Shown: positions 1 through 9,929 of the stretch, piece after piece
How the letters are laid out: each line of letters opens with the position of its first letter
Numbering within the stretch: the first letter of the stretch is position 1
DNA from: RPQJ01 sp963846315
Lineage (GTDB): Bacteria > Pseudomonadota > Gammaproteobacteria > Steroidobacterales > Steroidobacteraceae
Assembly (NCBI GenBank): GCA_963846315.1
Contig: CAWJVM010000015.1
Location: 124,001 to 188,000, forward strand
Direction: 5' to 3'
Length of the DNA stretch: 64,000 nt
Notes under the pieces: model-generated
Told to the model about the DNA's origin: nothing
Database searches by the model: none
The model's input: only the letters and a program-made list of their open reading frames with translations
Made by a program: the position numbers and the translations under genes

Positions 1-765
1 CTTCATCAGCGGCGTGAGCTGCAGCTCACCGAAAAAGAACCACTGTGCGTCGTGGTACAGCCGGGCGAGTCCGGGGAAGCGCGTCAGCAGCCGCTGCGTG
101 CGCGGCGCGTAGAGGCGATCCTTGCGCGGCATGAGCCAGTTGGCCGAGCGCTGGAAAATGGTGAGCTTCGCCGCGAGCGGTGCGATCTGCGGCACGAACT
201 GGACAGCACTCGCGGCATTGCCGATCACGGCGATGCGCTTGCCGGCGAGAGTCACGCCATGGTTCCACTGCGCGGAATGGAAGTGCGATCCCGCAAAGGA
301 GTCCAGGCCGGGTATCGCCGGCGTCGACGGCCGATTCAGTTGTCCGACGCCCGCGATCACGAAATCGGCGACGAGCGTCGTGCCGTCCGCACAGGCCAGC
401 GTCCAGGTGTTGCCGTCGTCGTCGTACGCGATCCGCGTGACTTCGGCATTGAAGCGGCAGTGTGGCAACAAGCCGTGCTTGATCGCGAGTTCGGTCGAGT
501 ATCCGAGCAGCTCCGACTGCCAGGCGAAGCGCCGACTCCAGTCGGTCTTCTGTGCGAAGGAGAAGCTGTACAGGTAGGAAGGCGCGTCACACGACGCGCC
601 GGGGTAGGTGTTGTCGCGCCAGGTGCCACCGAGCGTGGCCGCCTTCTCGAGGATCACGAAATCGTGCTGGTTTGCCTGCTTGAGGCGCATGCCCATGCAC
701 AGTCCGGAATGTCCCGCGCCGATGATCGCGATCCGAGTCCGACGTGGTGGCTGACCTTGGCTCAT
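1..765 (-). CDS. Flavin-containing monooxygenase / Baeyer-Villiger type (partial)
   Basis: This is the N-terminal 255 codons of an NAD(P)H/FAD monooxygenase; the rest lies beyond the left window edge. The FAD Rossmann motif GAGHSG is at residues 16-21, followed by the GTWRDNTYPGASCD stretch typical of the FMO/BVMO superfamily. A second dinucleotide site (IAVIGNAASA) is the expected NADPH fold. The start is ATG at 765, with a GGGGA-like Shine-Dalgarno just upstream. Such enzymes oxygenate ketones, amines or sulfides in the cytosol; the substrate cannot be read from this fragment. It lies 52 bp behind mtgA on the same strand and may be read from it. The frame is clean from the start codon to base 1. 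Confidence 0.85.
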   Translation of the reverse strand, partial: MSQGQPPRRTRIAIIGAGHSGLCMGMRLKQANQHDFVILEKAATLGGTWRDNTYPGASCDAPSYLYSFSFAQKTDWSRRFAWQSELLGYSTELAIKHGLLPHCRFNAEVTRIAYDDDGNTWTLACADGTTLVADFVIAGVGQLNRPSTPAIPGLDSFAGSHFHSAQWNHGVTLAGKRIAVIGNAASAVQFVPQIAPLAAKLTIFQRSANWLMPRKDRLYAPRTQRLLTRFPGLARLYHDAQWFFFGELQLTPLMK

Positions 766-817
766 GCGGCGTCCCCGACTGGCGTCTTCTGGTGCTGGCA
801 GCCCAAGCTTGCCGCGG

Positions 818-1537
818 TCAGCGCAACTCTGCCAGATAGGAGGTTCCGCCGAGCGCGTTCATCTGGCGTTGGATCCAGGCCTGCCGTTTCAGCACGTAGC
901 GCGACGGCGCATCGACCTTGAAGCGCGTGGGTGCCGGCAACACGGCCGCGAGCAGCGCGGCCTGGGCCTGAGTCAGTCGCGCCGCGTCCTTGCCAAAGAA
1001 GCGGCGGCTCGCCGCCTGCACGCCGTACGTGCCGCGCCCGAACTCGGCGATGTTCAGGTACACCTCGAGGATGCGCTGCTTGCTCCAGCAGGCTTCGATC
1101 AGCACCGTGATGCCGGCCTCGAGACCCTTGCGGAACCAGCTCTGCCCGCGCCACAGGAAGATGTTCTTCGCGACCTGCTGCGAGATCGTGCTGGCACCGC
1201 GAACGCGGCGACCGCGCTCGCGATCCGCGAGTGCCTTGTCGATCTGCTTGAAGTCGAACCCGCGGTGGCGCAGGAACTGCTGGTCCTCGGATGCGATCAC
1301 GGCGAGGGCCGCGTGCTTCGAAATGCCGTCCCAGTCGACCCAGACCTTGCTGAATTCGTAGCCCTTCTCGCTCGAGAACAGCGCGCCCACGCGATCCGTG
1401 AGCATGAACGTGGTGAAGGGCGGATCGATCCAGCGCAGCGCGACGACCGTGCCGATCGTCAGTGCCGCCCAGGCTAGCCCTGCGAGCAGCAGCCCGCGCA
1501 GGATCCGGCCCGCCAGCCCGCGCCGACGTTTCGCCAT
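818..1537 (-). CDS. mtgA: Monofunctional biosynthetic peptidoglycan transglycosylase MtgA
   Basis: This is a 239-residue GT51 glycosyltransferase that polymerises lipid II into glycan strands at the outer face of the inner membrane. One membrane anchor spans about residues 11-35, after a basic MAKRRR start. The catalytic Glu is E84 in the ASEDQQFLRHRG motif, followed by the usual GASTISQQVAKN segment. There is no transpeptidase domain, and the length fits the monofunctional family. The frame stays open upstream of ATG 1537, but that extension is Arg/Ser-rich and overlaps the end of ppiB, so the MAKRRR start is chosen. ppiB ends 28 bp upstream on the same strand. Confidence 0.93.
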   Translation of the reverse strand: MAKRRRGLAGRILRGLLLAGLAWAALTIGTVVALRWIDPPFTTFMLTDRVGALFSSEKGYEFSKVWVDWDGISKHAALAVIASEDQQFLRHRGFDFKQIDKALADRERGRRVRGASTISQQVAKNIFLWRGQSWFRKGLEAGITVLIEACWSKQRILEVYLNIAEFGRGTYGVQAASRRFFGKDAARLTQAQAALLAAVLPAPTRFKVDAPSRYVLKRQAWIQRQMNALGGTSYLAELR

Positions 1538-1565
1538 GCGGTGTTGCCCCGGGAAAGGGTGCGGT

Positions 1566-2060
1566 CTACTTCGCGGCTTCGACGCGCTTCGCGCTGACGA
1601 CCTTGATCGGCTCGACCGGCACGTCACCGTGGCCGCCGCGATTACCGGTCTTGACCTTGGCCATCGCGTCGATCACCGCCATGCCGTCGGAGATGCAGCC
1701 GAACACGGCATAGCCAGCGCTGCCGCGGCCCGGGTCGAGGTTCGAGTTGTCGACCAGGTTGATGAAGAACTGCGACGTGGCGCTATGCGGATCGTTGGTG
1801 CGCGCCATCGACAGCGTGCCGCGCCGATTCTTGACGCCGTTGTCGGCTTCGTTCTTGATCGGGGCGCGCGTCGTCTTCTGCCTCATGTCCTCGGTCATGC
1901 CACCGCCCTGCACGACGAAGCCCGGGATCACGCGATGGAAGACGGTGCCGTCGAAATGGCCGGCGTCGACATAGTCGAGGAAGTTCTGCACCGTGACGGG
2001 TGCATCCTTGTCGAAGAGTTCGATCGTGAATGCGCCGAGCGAAGTTTCGAATCGGATCAT
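1566..2060 (-). CDS. ppiB: Peptidyl-prolyl cis-trans isomerase, cyclophilin type
   Basis: This is a 164-residue cytosolic cyclophilin (no signal peptide) that catalyses proline isomerisation during folding. The family hallmarks are present: FHRVIPGFVVQGG near residues 41-53 and the SQFFINL motif, the core of the active-site cleft. Its length matches E. coli PpiB. It sits between prmC (70 bp upstream) and mtgA (28 bp downstream) on the same strand and is probably read with the hemA-prfA-prmC series or from a promoter in the 70-bp gap. Confidence 0.93.
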   Translation of the reverse strand: MIRFETSLGAFTIELFDKDAPVTVQNFLDYVDAGHFDGTVFHRVIPGFVVQGGGMTEDMRQKTTRAPIKNEADNGVKNRRGTLSMARTNDPHSATSQFFINLVDNSNLDPGRGSAGYAVFGCISDGMAVIDAMAKVKTGNRGGHGDVPVEPIKVVSAKRVEAAK

Positions 2061-2130
2061 GGCTGCGTGACCTGCCTGCAGAAGTTGGAACGGGAGAGGG
2101 TGCGCATAGTGAACGCGCGGCGGCGCGATG

Positions 2131-2991
2131 TCACGCCCCGGGATGTCCCGGCCAGCGACCTGCAGTGCAGCGCTCGAGCCCGGCCAGGTCGCGGTGCGTG
2201 GTCACGTCGCCGAAGCCGGCCGTTTCGAGCAAATCGCGCACTGCGGGACCCTGCTGGTCCCCGTGCTCGACGATCAGCCAGCCCCCGCCCTCAAGGTGGC
2301 TGCCAGCCTCGGCGGCGATCACACGCAGCGCATCCAGGCCCTCCGACCCGGAGAAAAGCGCGCCGTGGGGTTCGAAGCGGCGCACGCCGGGTTCGACGCG
2401 TTCGTCGCCTGCGGCAATGTACGGCGGGTTGCTGACGACCAGGTCGAACTGCTGCCCGGCCACGGGCTCGAACCAGTTGCCCGCGACGAACTCGACGTTG
2501 CCGAGCCGCAGTTGCAGGGCGTTGCGGCGGGCAACTTCAATGGCGGCCGCGGCCACATCGGTGCCAATGACACCGGCGCCGGGCCGCTCATGCGCGATGG
2601 CGAGTGCAATGGCGCCGCTGCCGGTGGCGAGATCCAGCACTCGCGCCGCCGCGCCTGGAGGCAGGTGAGCCAGTGCGAGTTCGACCACGAGTTCGGTCTC
2701 GGGTCGCGGTATCAGCACGTCCGGCGTGACCGCGAGCGGCAGCGACCAGAATTCCTTTTCACCGAGGACGTAGGCGACCGGCTCGCCATGCGAGCGCCGA
2801 GTGACGTAAGCCTCGTAGCGGTCGGTGGCCTCGCAGTCGAGGGTGCGTTCCTCGGGGTGGGCCATGATCCAGGCGCGCGTCTTGCCCAGCGCCGCGCCGA
2901 GCAGGATTTCGGCTTCGTGCCGCGGATCGTCGGCGACGCGCCGCAAGCGTGCGCTGCCTTCCGCGATCAGTTGGGCGACTTCGCTAGCCAT
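2131..2991 (-). CDS. prmC: Release factor glutamine N5-methyltransferase PrmC
   Basis: This 286-residue SAM-dependent enzyme methylates the Gln of the GGQ motif of release factors RF1 and RF2. The SAM site is DLATGSGAIAL at about residues 120-130, and the catalytic NPPY motif is at residues 188-191. The N-terminal helical substrate domain (residues 1-80) is intact. It follows prfA, which encodes its substrate, by 16 bp on the same strand. The hemA-prfA-prmC order is conserved in gammaproteobacteria. Confidence 0.95.
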   Translation of the reverse strand: MASEVAQLIAEGSARLRRVADDPRHEAEILLGAALGKTRAWIMAHPEERTLDCEATDRYEAYVTRRSHGEPVAYVLGEKEFWSLPLAVTPDVLIPRPETELVVELALAHLPPGAAARVLDLATGSGAIALAIAHERPGAGVIGTDVAAAAIEVARRNALQLRLGNVEFVAGNWFEPVAGQQFDLVVSNPPYIAAGDERVEPGVRRFEPHGALFSGSEGLDALRVIAAEAGSHLEGGGWLIVEHGDQQGPAVRDLLETAGFGDVTTHRDLAGLERCTAGRWPGHPGA

Positions 2992-3007
2992 GGGAGGGAA
3001 GTGATTC

Positions 3008-4086
<1,079 letters not shown>

Positions 4087-4090
<4 letters not shown>

Positions 4091-5346
4091 TCGTGCGGCT
4101 GGTCGAGCCGGTAGATTTCGGCGATCGTCTCGATGATCTCGCCGTCGCCGGTTTCCGCCGCGTCACGCAGCCGCTGGCTCGGTGCATGGATGAGCCGGTT
4201 CGTCAGCGTGTTGGCGAGGAAGCTCAGGACTTCGTCCTGGCTCTTGCCGTGGGCCAGCATGACCCGGGCCTGCTCGAGCGTGCGCTGGCGCGTGCGGTCG
4301 GCTTCCTCGCGCAGGCGGCGGATCAGCGGCGCGGCGTCGCGCGTGCGCAGCGAATGCGCGAAGCGTTCGACCTCGGCGTGGATCAGCTCGCCCGCTTCCC
4401 GCGCCGCCTGGCGGCGTCCTTCGAGGTTTTCGTTCACGACCGACTGCAGGTCGTCGACCGTGAAGAGGTAGACGTCCTCGAGCTCGGCGACGTCGGCGTC
4501 GATGTCGCGCGGCACGGCGATGTCCACCATGAACATCGGACGACGCTTGCGGGCACGCAGCGCCTGCTCCGTCATGTGTCGCGTGATGATCGAGTGCGGG
4601 GCGGCGGTGGAAGCAACGACGATGTCGGCTTCCTTGAGGTGATTCGGAATTTCGTCGAGGCCGATTGCAAAACCATGGAACTCGGCGGCGAGCTCGCGCG
4701 CGCGGTCGACGCTGCGGTTTGCAATGATCATCCGGCGCAGGCCGTCCGCGTACAGGTGCCTGGCCGCGAGCGCGACGGTTTCGCCGGCGCCGACCAGCAG
4801 CGCGGTGCGGTTGTCGAAACTCGCGAACACGGTGCGTGCCATCGCCACCGCGGCCGAGGCGACGGAAACGGCATTGGCGCCGATCTTGGTTTCGGTGCGC
4901 ACGCGCTTGGCGACCGAGAAGGCAGACTGGAACAGGCGGTTCAGCACCGGACCGGTGGTGCCGGCCTCCTGCGCGACCCGGTAGGCGTCCTTGAGCTGGC
5001 CGAGGATCTGCGGCTCGCCGAGCACCATCGAGTCGAGCCCCGACGCGACCGAGAACGCGTGCGTGACGGCCTTGTCTTCGTCATGGTGGTAGAGGCTGTG
5101 GTGCAGCGGGACGCCGATGCCGTGGTAACGCTGCAGCCAGTCGCCGAGTTCGGCCTGGCCGAGGTTGTCGGTCACGCAATAGAGTTCGGTCCGGTTGCAG
5201 GTCGAGACGATGACGGTCTCGTGGACGTCCGGCAGGTTGCGCAGTTGTTGCAATGCATCCGGGATGCGAGCCGGCTCGAAGACCACGCGCTCGCGCACTT
5301 CGACGGGAGCGGTGCGGTGGTTGATGCCGACGACGACGAGAGACAT
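4087..5346 (-). CDS. hemA: Glutamyl-tRNA reductase
   Basis: This 419-residue enzyme is the first committed step of C5 tetrapyrrole synthesis, reducing glutamyl-tRNA to glutamate-1-semialdehyde with NADPH. It opens MSLVVVGINHRTAPVEVRE. The catalytic Cys is C50 in VSTCNRTELY, and DSMVLGEPQILGQLK is the conserved active-site segment. The central NADPH domain and C-terminal helical dimerisation domain are full length. A longer open frame upstream of 5346 lacks family similarity. Its 3' end overlaps prfA by 4 bp, and the gene diverges from the TPR lipoprotein gene across an 89-bp gap. Confidence 0.96.
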
Positions 5347-5420
5347 CCGGGACCTGGTCTTGAAAGACGCGAAATTCTGGGTGAACGGACCCCGCAACAC
5401 AAGCTGCGGTGAGCTTCGGC

Positions 5421-5426
5421 TATAGT
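5421..5426 (+). promoter_or_regulatory. -10 box (TATAGT) of the TPR lipoprotein gene
   Basis: TATAGT lies 10 bp before the ATG at 5436 in the hemA/TPR divergent gap. No good -35 box is seen at 17 bp. Its last base joins a TGGAG Shine-Dalgarno, so transcript start and ribosome site would nearly coincide; treat it as tentative. Confidence 0.35.
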
Positions 5427-5435
5427 GGAGACGCC

Positions 5436-7125
5436 ATGCCAATCCGCATTATCCGTGCCTTACCTAGCGCCCTGGGCGCGTTCTTCCTCGGTTTACTCGG
5501 GGCTTGCGTCGCAACGACCCCGGCGGGACCCGCCGCCGCGGGCGATGCGATGCTGCCCGAGGCCCGCCTGACTGCCGCCGAGGCCGCGTTCGACCGGGGC
5601 GACTTTCCGGCCGGCGCCAGGCTGTATCGCGAGGCGGCCCAGCAGTCCGACGACGAGACGATTGCCGAGCAGGCCACGCGTGCGGCGTTCGATCACACCC
5701 AGTTGCAGGAGGCAGCGCTGGCCGCCGGCCGCTGGCTGGAGATCAATCCGACCAGCGAGAACGCGCATCGCTACGCGGGCATCACGGCGCTCAAGCTGCA
5801 CCGGCTCGACGATGCCGAAACCCAGTTCGGGTTCCTGCTCGACACCGTGTACATGAGCCCGGCAGCGGGTTTTCTCGCGCTGCTGCCGGTGATCAGTGAC
5901 GAGGGCGTCGCGACGGACGTCATGGAACTTTTCCGGCGGCTGTCGGCGCGGCATCCCGGCGTCGCGGAAGGTTATTACGCCTTCGGCAGTGCGGCCCTCC
6001 GGGCCGACAATTTCGCCGCGGCCGACCAGGCGGCCCAGACGGCCGTGGCCAAGGCGCCGTACTGGAAGCCCGCGAAGATGCTGCTCGCGCGCACGCGCAT
6101 CGCGACCGGCAAGGACGAGGAGGGCCTCGCCATGGCGCGCGACCTGGTCACCGAACCCGATTCCGACGTCGGCACGCACCTCGAGTACGCGCTGCTCCTG
6201 TCGGCGACGGGCCGTGACCAGGAGGCACGAGCCATGCTCACTCCGTACACCACTGGGCAAGACCGTGGTGCCGGGCGCGATCCGCACCCTGGGGGCGATG
6301 GAACTCGATGCCGACAACCTCGACGCGGCGACGGTCCAGTTCGAGAACCTGCTCGCCACGGGTACGCAATCCTACGAAGCCCTGTATTTCCTGGGTGTGA
6401 TCGCCGAGCGGCGCAAGGAAACCGAGCGTGCACTGCGCTATTACTCGCGCGTCGCGGGTGGTGACTACAATCTCGCCGCGCAACAGCGCGTTGCGCGCAT
6501 CAAGACGGAACAGTCCGGCACCGAGGCGGGCGTCACGCACCTCGACGAGCTCGCCCGCACGCAGCCACAGCTGGCACCGGACGTCTATTCCGCGAAGGCC
6601 GGCCTGCTCGAATACCGCGGCGATACCCGCCGCGCCGCGCAGGCGTACGAGGAAGGGCTCTCGCGGTATCCGGATGCGCTCGAACTGCGCCTGAACCATG
6701 CGTTCTTCCTCGAGCGCACGGGCAAGGAAGACGCGGCGATCCGCGACCTGCGCGAATTGCTGGCGGAGCGGCCGGGCGACGCGCACGTCCAGAACGCGCT
6801 CGGGTACACACTTGTCGACCACGGCAGGAACCTGCCCGAAGCGCGTGGGCTGATCACCGCTGCCCTGGCTCAATCGCCCGACAACGCAGCCACGCTCGAT
6901 AGCATGGGTTGGCTCTTGTACAAGGAAGGCAAGTACCCCGAAGCGCTGCACGACCTGCAGCGCGCGAACGAGTCAGGCGCGGATCCGGAGATCGACCTGC
7001 ACATCGGCGAGGTGCAATGGGCGATGGGTGACCAGAAGGCGGCCCGCGCAACGTGGACAGCGGCACTCGAAAAAGCGCCCGAGAACAAGATACTCCGCCA
7101 GCGCCTCGAACGCGCCGGTCCCTGA
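5436..7125 (+). CDS. TPR-repeat outer-membrane lipoprotein (frameshifted)
   Basis: The start MPIRIIRALPSALGAFFLG is followed by a lipobox ending in LLGAC, a lipoprotein signal, then repeated TPR-like helix pairs. The frame breaks at base 6252: dropping one A in TACACCACTGGG joins TPYT to LGKTVVPGAIRTLG, and the protein then runs to the stop at 7125, about 562 residues in all. As given, the upstream frame ends at 6464. Homologous TPR proteins commonly precede lolB and ispE in gammaproteobacteria; a role in envelope assembly is only inferred. lolB starts 14 bp downstream. A single-base insertion in an otherwise well-preserved protein looks more like sequence error than decay. Confidence 0.8.
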
Positions 7126-7139
7126 GCCACGGTCGGGCC

Positions 7140-7733
7140 ATGTCCTGCATGCGTCCGTTGCTCGCTGTCCTGGCCTGCGCAGTGTTCGTCTCGGCCTGCG
7201 CGACGACACCGGCCGGCGGGCCATCCGCGTCGAGAACCGCCGATCCCGCGCAGTTGACGCAATGGATGGCCAAGGGTCGTATCGCCCTGGCCGCACAGGG
7301 CGAGGGCGGCAGCGGCAGCTTCGTCTGGCAGCAACGTTCCGAGCGGACGGAACTGACCGTGCGCGGGCCATTGGGTGCGGGCGGACTGGCACTGGTGACG
7401 GACGGCGAATCGATCGAACTTGCCGATGGCGCCGGCCAGCCGCTCGACGGCGAGGCGGCGCGGGCCGAGCTCGAGCGACGTCTCGGCGTGGAATTGCCGC
7501 TGGCCGAACTGCGCTACTGGATGCTCGGCGTGCCGGCGCCGGAATCGGCAGGTAGCGGCCCAGTGCAGATGAGCGCGGGCTCGGTGCCGGGATTCGTCCA
7601 GGGCGGCTGGGTCGTCAGCTATGAGGAGTTGAAGTCACAGGCGGGTTGGAACCTGCCCGCGCGCCTGACGGCCACGACCAGCGGTGCGCGGGTCAGAATC
7701 GTCGTCGACGACTGGATCCTGCCAGCGCCATGA
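7140..7733 (+). CDS. lolB: Outer-membrane lipoprotein receptor LolB
   Basis: This 197-residue lipoprotein takes lipoproteins from periplasmic LolA and inserts them into the outer membrane. The signal ends VSAC, with the lipidated Cys at residue 20. The mature part has the LolB features QWMAKGRIAL and GSFVWQQ, then the C-terminal WNLPARL and VRIVVDDW. The ATG at 7140 is used; a second Met three codons on is possible. Its stop overlaps the ispE start (ATGA at 7730-7733), the usual lolB-ispE coupling. Confidence 0.9.
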   Translation: MSCMRPLLAVLACAVFVSACATTPAGGPSASRTADPAQLTQWMAKGRIALAAQGEGGSGSFVWQQRSERTELTVRGPLGAGGLALVTDGESIELADGAGQPLDGEAARAELERRLGVELPLAELRYWMLGVPAPESAGSGPVQMSAGSVPGFVQGGWVVSYEELKSQAGWNLPARLTATTSGARVRIVVDDWILPAP

Positions 7734-8620
7734 ACCGCTCCCTCGGCTACCCCGCGCCCTGGCCGGCACCCGGCAAGCTGAACCTGTTCCTGCACGTCGT
7801 CGGGCGTCGCCCCGACGGCTATCACGAGCTGCAGACGGCGTTCCAGTTCATCGACCTGTGGGATTCGATCCGCTTTTTCCAGCGACCTCCTGGTGTCATT
7901 GAAAGGTTGGGCACCCTGCCGGGGGTCGCGGCCGAGGACGACCTCGTCGTGCGGGCCGCCCGGCGGTTGGCGGCTGCGGCCGCAGATACCGGCGTATCCC
8001 TGATGCAGGGAGTGGCGATCGAGGTCGAAAAACGGCTACCCATCGGCGGCGGTGTGGGCGGCGGAAGTTCCGACGCGGCCACGGTCCTGGTGGCTCTGAA
8101 TCAATTGTGGGGGATGCGGTTGGACACTGAGGTCCTGGCGACGCTTGGTTTGAGTCTCGGCGCTGACGTGCCGGTGTTCGTTCACGGCAATGCCGCGTGG
8201 GCCGAGGGGGTGGGTGAACGACTGGTGCCCGTCGACTTTCCGGAGCCCGTCTACCTGCTGGTGCAGCCCGACGTGGCCATCAGCACCGCCGAAGTGTTCA
8301 AAGCCCCTGAATTGACAAGGGATTCTCCGGTGCTCACAATTGCCGGCTTCCTGCAGACCGGTGGTCGGAACGACTGCGAGCCCGTGGTCCGGCGTCGCTA
8401 CCCGGTGGTCGCGGGCGCACTCGACTGGCTCGGTCGCCACGGGCCCGCGCGACTCACGGGCACGGGCTCCTGTGTTTTCGCACCGATGATCGATGCGACG
8501 CATGCGGAGACGGCACTCGCCGGCAAGCCACGCGAGTGGCAGGGATGGATTACGCGCGGCCTCAACCGGTCGCCGCTCACTGCGCGCCTGCAGTTCGAGC
8601 AGCAGGTTGGCCGGCGCTGA
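7730..8620 (+). CDS. ispE: 4-diphosphocytidyl-2-C-methyl-D-erythritol kinase
   Basis: This 296-residue GHMP kinase of the non-mevalonate isoprenoid pathway phosphorylates CDP-methylerythritol. PAPGKLNLFLHVVGRRPDG is the N-terminal substrate motif, and LPIGGGVGGGSSDAA is the ATP-binding glycine loop. The C-terminal GTGSCVFA matches GHMP motif 3. The start ATG 7730 overlaps the lolB stop; an upstream extension of the frame lies inside lolB and is rejected. tRNA-Gln follows 55 bp later, as in many gammaproteobacteria. Confidence 0.95.
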   Translation: MNRSLGYPAPWPAPGKLNLFLHVVGRRPDGYHELQTAFQFIDLWDSIRFFQRPPGVIERLGTLPGVAAEDDLVVRAARRLAAAAADTGVSLMQGVAIEVEKRLPIGGGVGGGSSDAATVLVALNQLWGMRLDTEVLATLGLSLGADVPVFVHGNAAWAEGVGERLVPVDFPEPVYLLVQPDVAISTAEVFKAPELTRDSPVLTIAGFLQTGGRNDCEPVVRRRYPVVAGALDWLGRHGPARLTGTGSCVFAPMIDATHAETALAGKPREWQGWITRGLNRSPLTARLQFEQQVGRR

Positions 8621-8675
8621 GTTCTTGTAAGCGCGCTGGGGGCGGCACGACGACGGGCTTGAGCAACGAATGCGT

Positions 8676-8750
8676 TGGGGTGTCGCCAAGTGGTAAGGCA
8701 GCGGGTTTTGATCCCGCCATTCGGAGGTTCGAATCCTTCCACCCCAGCCA
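8676..8750 (+). tRNA. tRNA-Gln (anticodon TTG)
   Basis: A 75-nt cloverleaf with encoded CCA. The acceptor TGGGGTG pairs with CACCCCA, with G as discriminator. The D arm holds AAGTGGTAAGG, the anticodon loop is TTTTGAT with TTG as anticodon, and the T loop is TTCGAAT. It lies between ispE and prs, its common gammaproteobacterial position. Confidence 0.95.
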
Positions 8751-8776
8751 ACCGAGACAACGAGAGAGGCACGTAG

Positions 8777-9730
8777 ATGGACGGCCCGATGATGGCGGTG
8801 TTCACGGGCAATGCGAACGCGCAGCTTGCGCAGGACATTGCGCGCTACCTGCAGGTGCCGCTGGGCCGTGCCCACGTGGGTCGCTTCAGTGATGGCGAAG
8901 TCACGGTCGAGCTGATGGAGAACGTGCGCGGTCGCGACGTCTTCATCCTGCAGTCGACGTGCCCGCCCGCGAACGACCACCTGATGGAACTGCTGTTGAT
9001 GGTGGATGCCTGCCGACGCGCTTCGGCCGCCCGCATCACGGCGGTGATGCCGTATTTCGGCTACGCCCGCCAGGATCGCCGCCCGCGCGCCACGCGCGTC
9101 GCGATCACGGCGAAGGTGGTGGCCAACATGGTCGCCGGCGTGGGCGTGCATCGAATGCTGACGGTCGACCTGCACGCGGACCAGATCCAGGGGTTCTTCG
9201 ACATCCCCGTGGACAACGTGTATTCGTCGCCAGTGCTGCTCGGCGAGGTGTGGCGGCAGAAATACGACGACCTCGTGGTGGTGTCACCGGACGTCGGCGG
9301 CGTGGTGCGCGCGCGCGCGATCGCGAAGCGCCTCGACGACGCCGACCTGGCGATCATCGACAAGCGCCGCCCGCGGGCGAACGTGTCGGAAGTGATGAAC
9401 ATCATCGGCGAAGTCGAGGGCAAGACCTGCGTCCTCGTCGACGATATGGTGGATACCGCGGGTACGCTGTGCCACGCGGCGAAGGCGTTGAAGGACCACG
9501 GCGCGAAGCGCGTCGCGGCCTACATCACCCATCCGGTGCTCTCGGGCCCCGCGGTGGACCGCATCGAGGCTTCGGCGCTCGACGAGCTGGTGGTGACGGA
9601 CACGATCCCGCTGCGTGAAAACGCGCAGGCGTGCCGCAAGATCCGCCAACTGTCGGTCGCGGGCCTGCTGGCCGAGACGATGCGGCGGATCCGGGACGAG
9701 GAGTCGGTGAGTTCGCTCTACCTGGACTGA
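8777..9730 (+). CDS. prs: Ribose-phosphate pyrophosphokinase
   Basis: This 317-residue enzyme makes PRPP from ribose-5-phosphate and ATP. DLHADQIQGFFD is at residues 131-142. The catalytic flexible loop YARQDRRPRATRVA follows residue 96, and the PRPP-binding signature DDMVDTAGT is at 222-230. The length is normal for class I. A strong GAGAGAGG Shine-Dalgarno precedes ATG 8777. A heptad-repeat inverted element begins 16 bp after the stop, separating it from rplY. A divergent paralogue lies at 25100-26107. Confidence 0.97.
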   Translation: MDGPMMAVFTGNANAQLAQDIARYLQVPLGRAHVGRFSDGEVTVELMENVRGRDVFILQSTCPPANDHLMELLLMVDACRRASAARITAVMPYFGYARQDRRPRATRVAITAKVVANMVAGVGVHRMLTVDLHADQIQGFFDIPVDNVYSSPVLLGEVWRQKYDDLVVVSPDVGGVVRARAIAKRLDDADLAIIDKRRPRANVSEVMNIIGEVEGKTCVLVDDMVDTAGTLCHAAKALKDHGAKRVAAYITHPVLSGPAVDRIEASALDELVVTDTIPLRENAQACRKIRQLSVAGLLAETMRRIRDEESVSSLYLD

Positions 9731-9746
9731 AGGTGAAGATAGTGAG

Positions 9747-9868
9747 AAGGGGTTAGGGGATAGGGGTTAGGGGTTAGTCGGAACGCGCAGTGCGCGAAGC
9801 AGAACATGCGCGGTGGCACAGCCACTCTTGCTTCCGACTAACCCCTATCCCCTAACCCCTAACCCCTT
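9747..9868. repeat. Heptad-repeat inverted element, copy 1 (prs-rplY gap)
   Basis: Two 37-bp arms (9747-9783 and 9832-9868) are inverted copies differing at two positions. Each arm is four 7-bp units of GGGGTTA or GGGGATA ending in GTCGGAA. The 48-bp centre is unrelated to that of the second copy. RNA from either strand would fold into a very stable hairpin. It fills most of the prs-rplY gap. Confidence 0.9.
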
Positions 9869-9919
9869 TAGGTGTCGTCGAGTACTGGTCGCGGACTCCA
9901 CGGCTTGTTGTTGTTAATT

Positions 9920-9923
9920 GGAG
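9920..9923 (+). promoter_or_regulatory. Shine-Dalgarno deciding the rplY start
   Basis: GGAG at 9920-9923 is 6 bases from ATG 9930 but touches the earlier in-frame ATG codons at 9918 and 9924, so 9930 is taken as the start. Confidence 0.6.
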
Positions 9924-9929
9924 ATGCTT

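Noticed and set aside
9813..9833. Sigma-54 promoter before rplY (TGGCAC...TTGC)
   Set aside because: Spacing between GG and GC is about 3 bases too long, and the site is inside the repeat centre.
9747..9868. CRISPR-like or telomere-like repeat because of GGGGTTA units
   Set aside because: Only four units per arm, arms inverted, no spacers of uniform length and no cas genes; a palindromic intergenic element explains it better.
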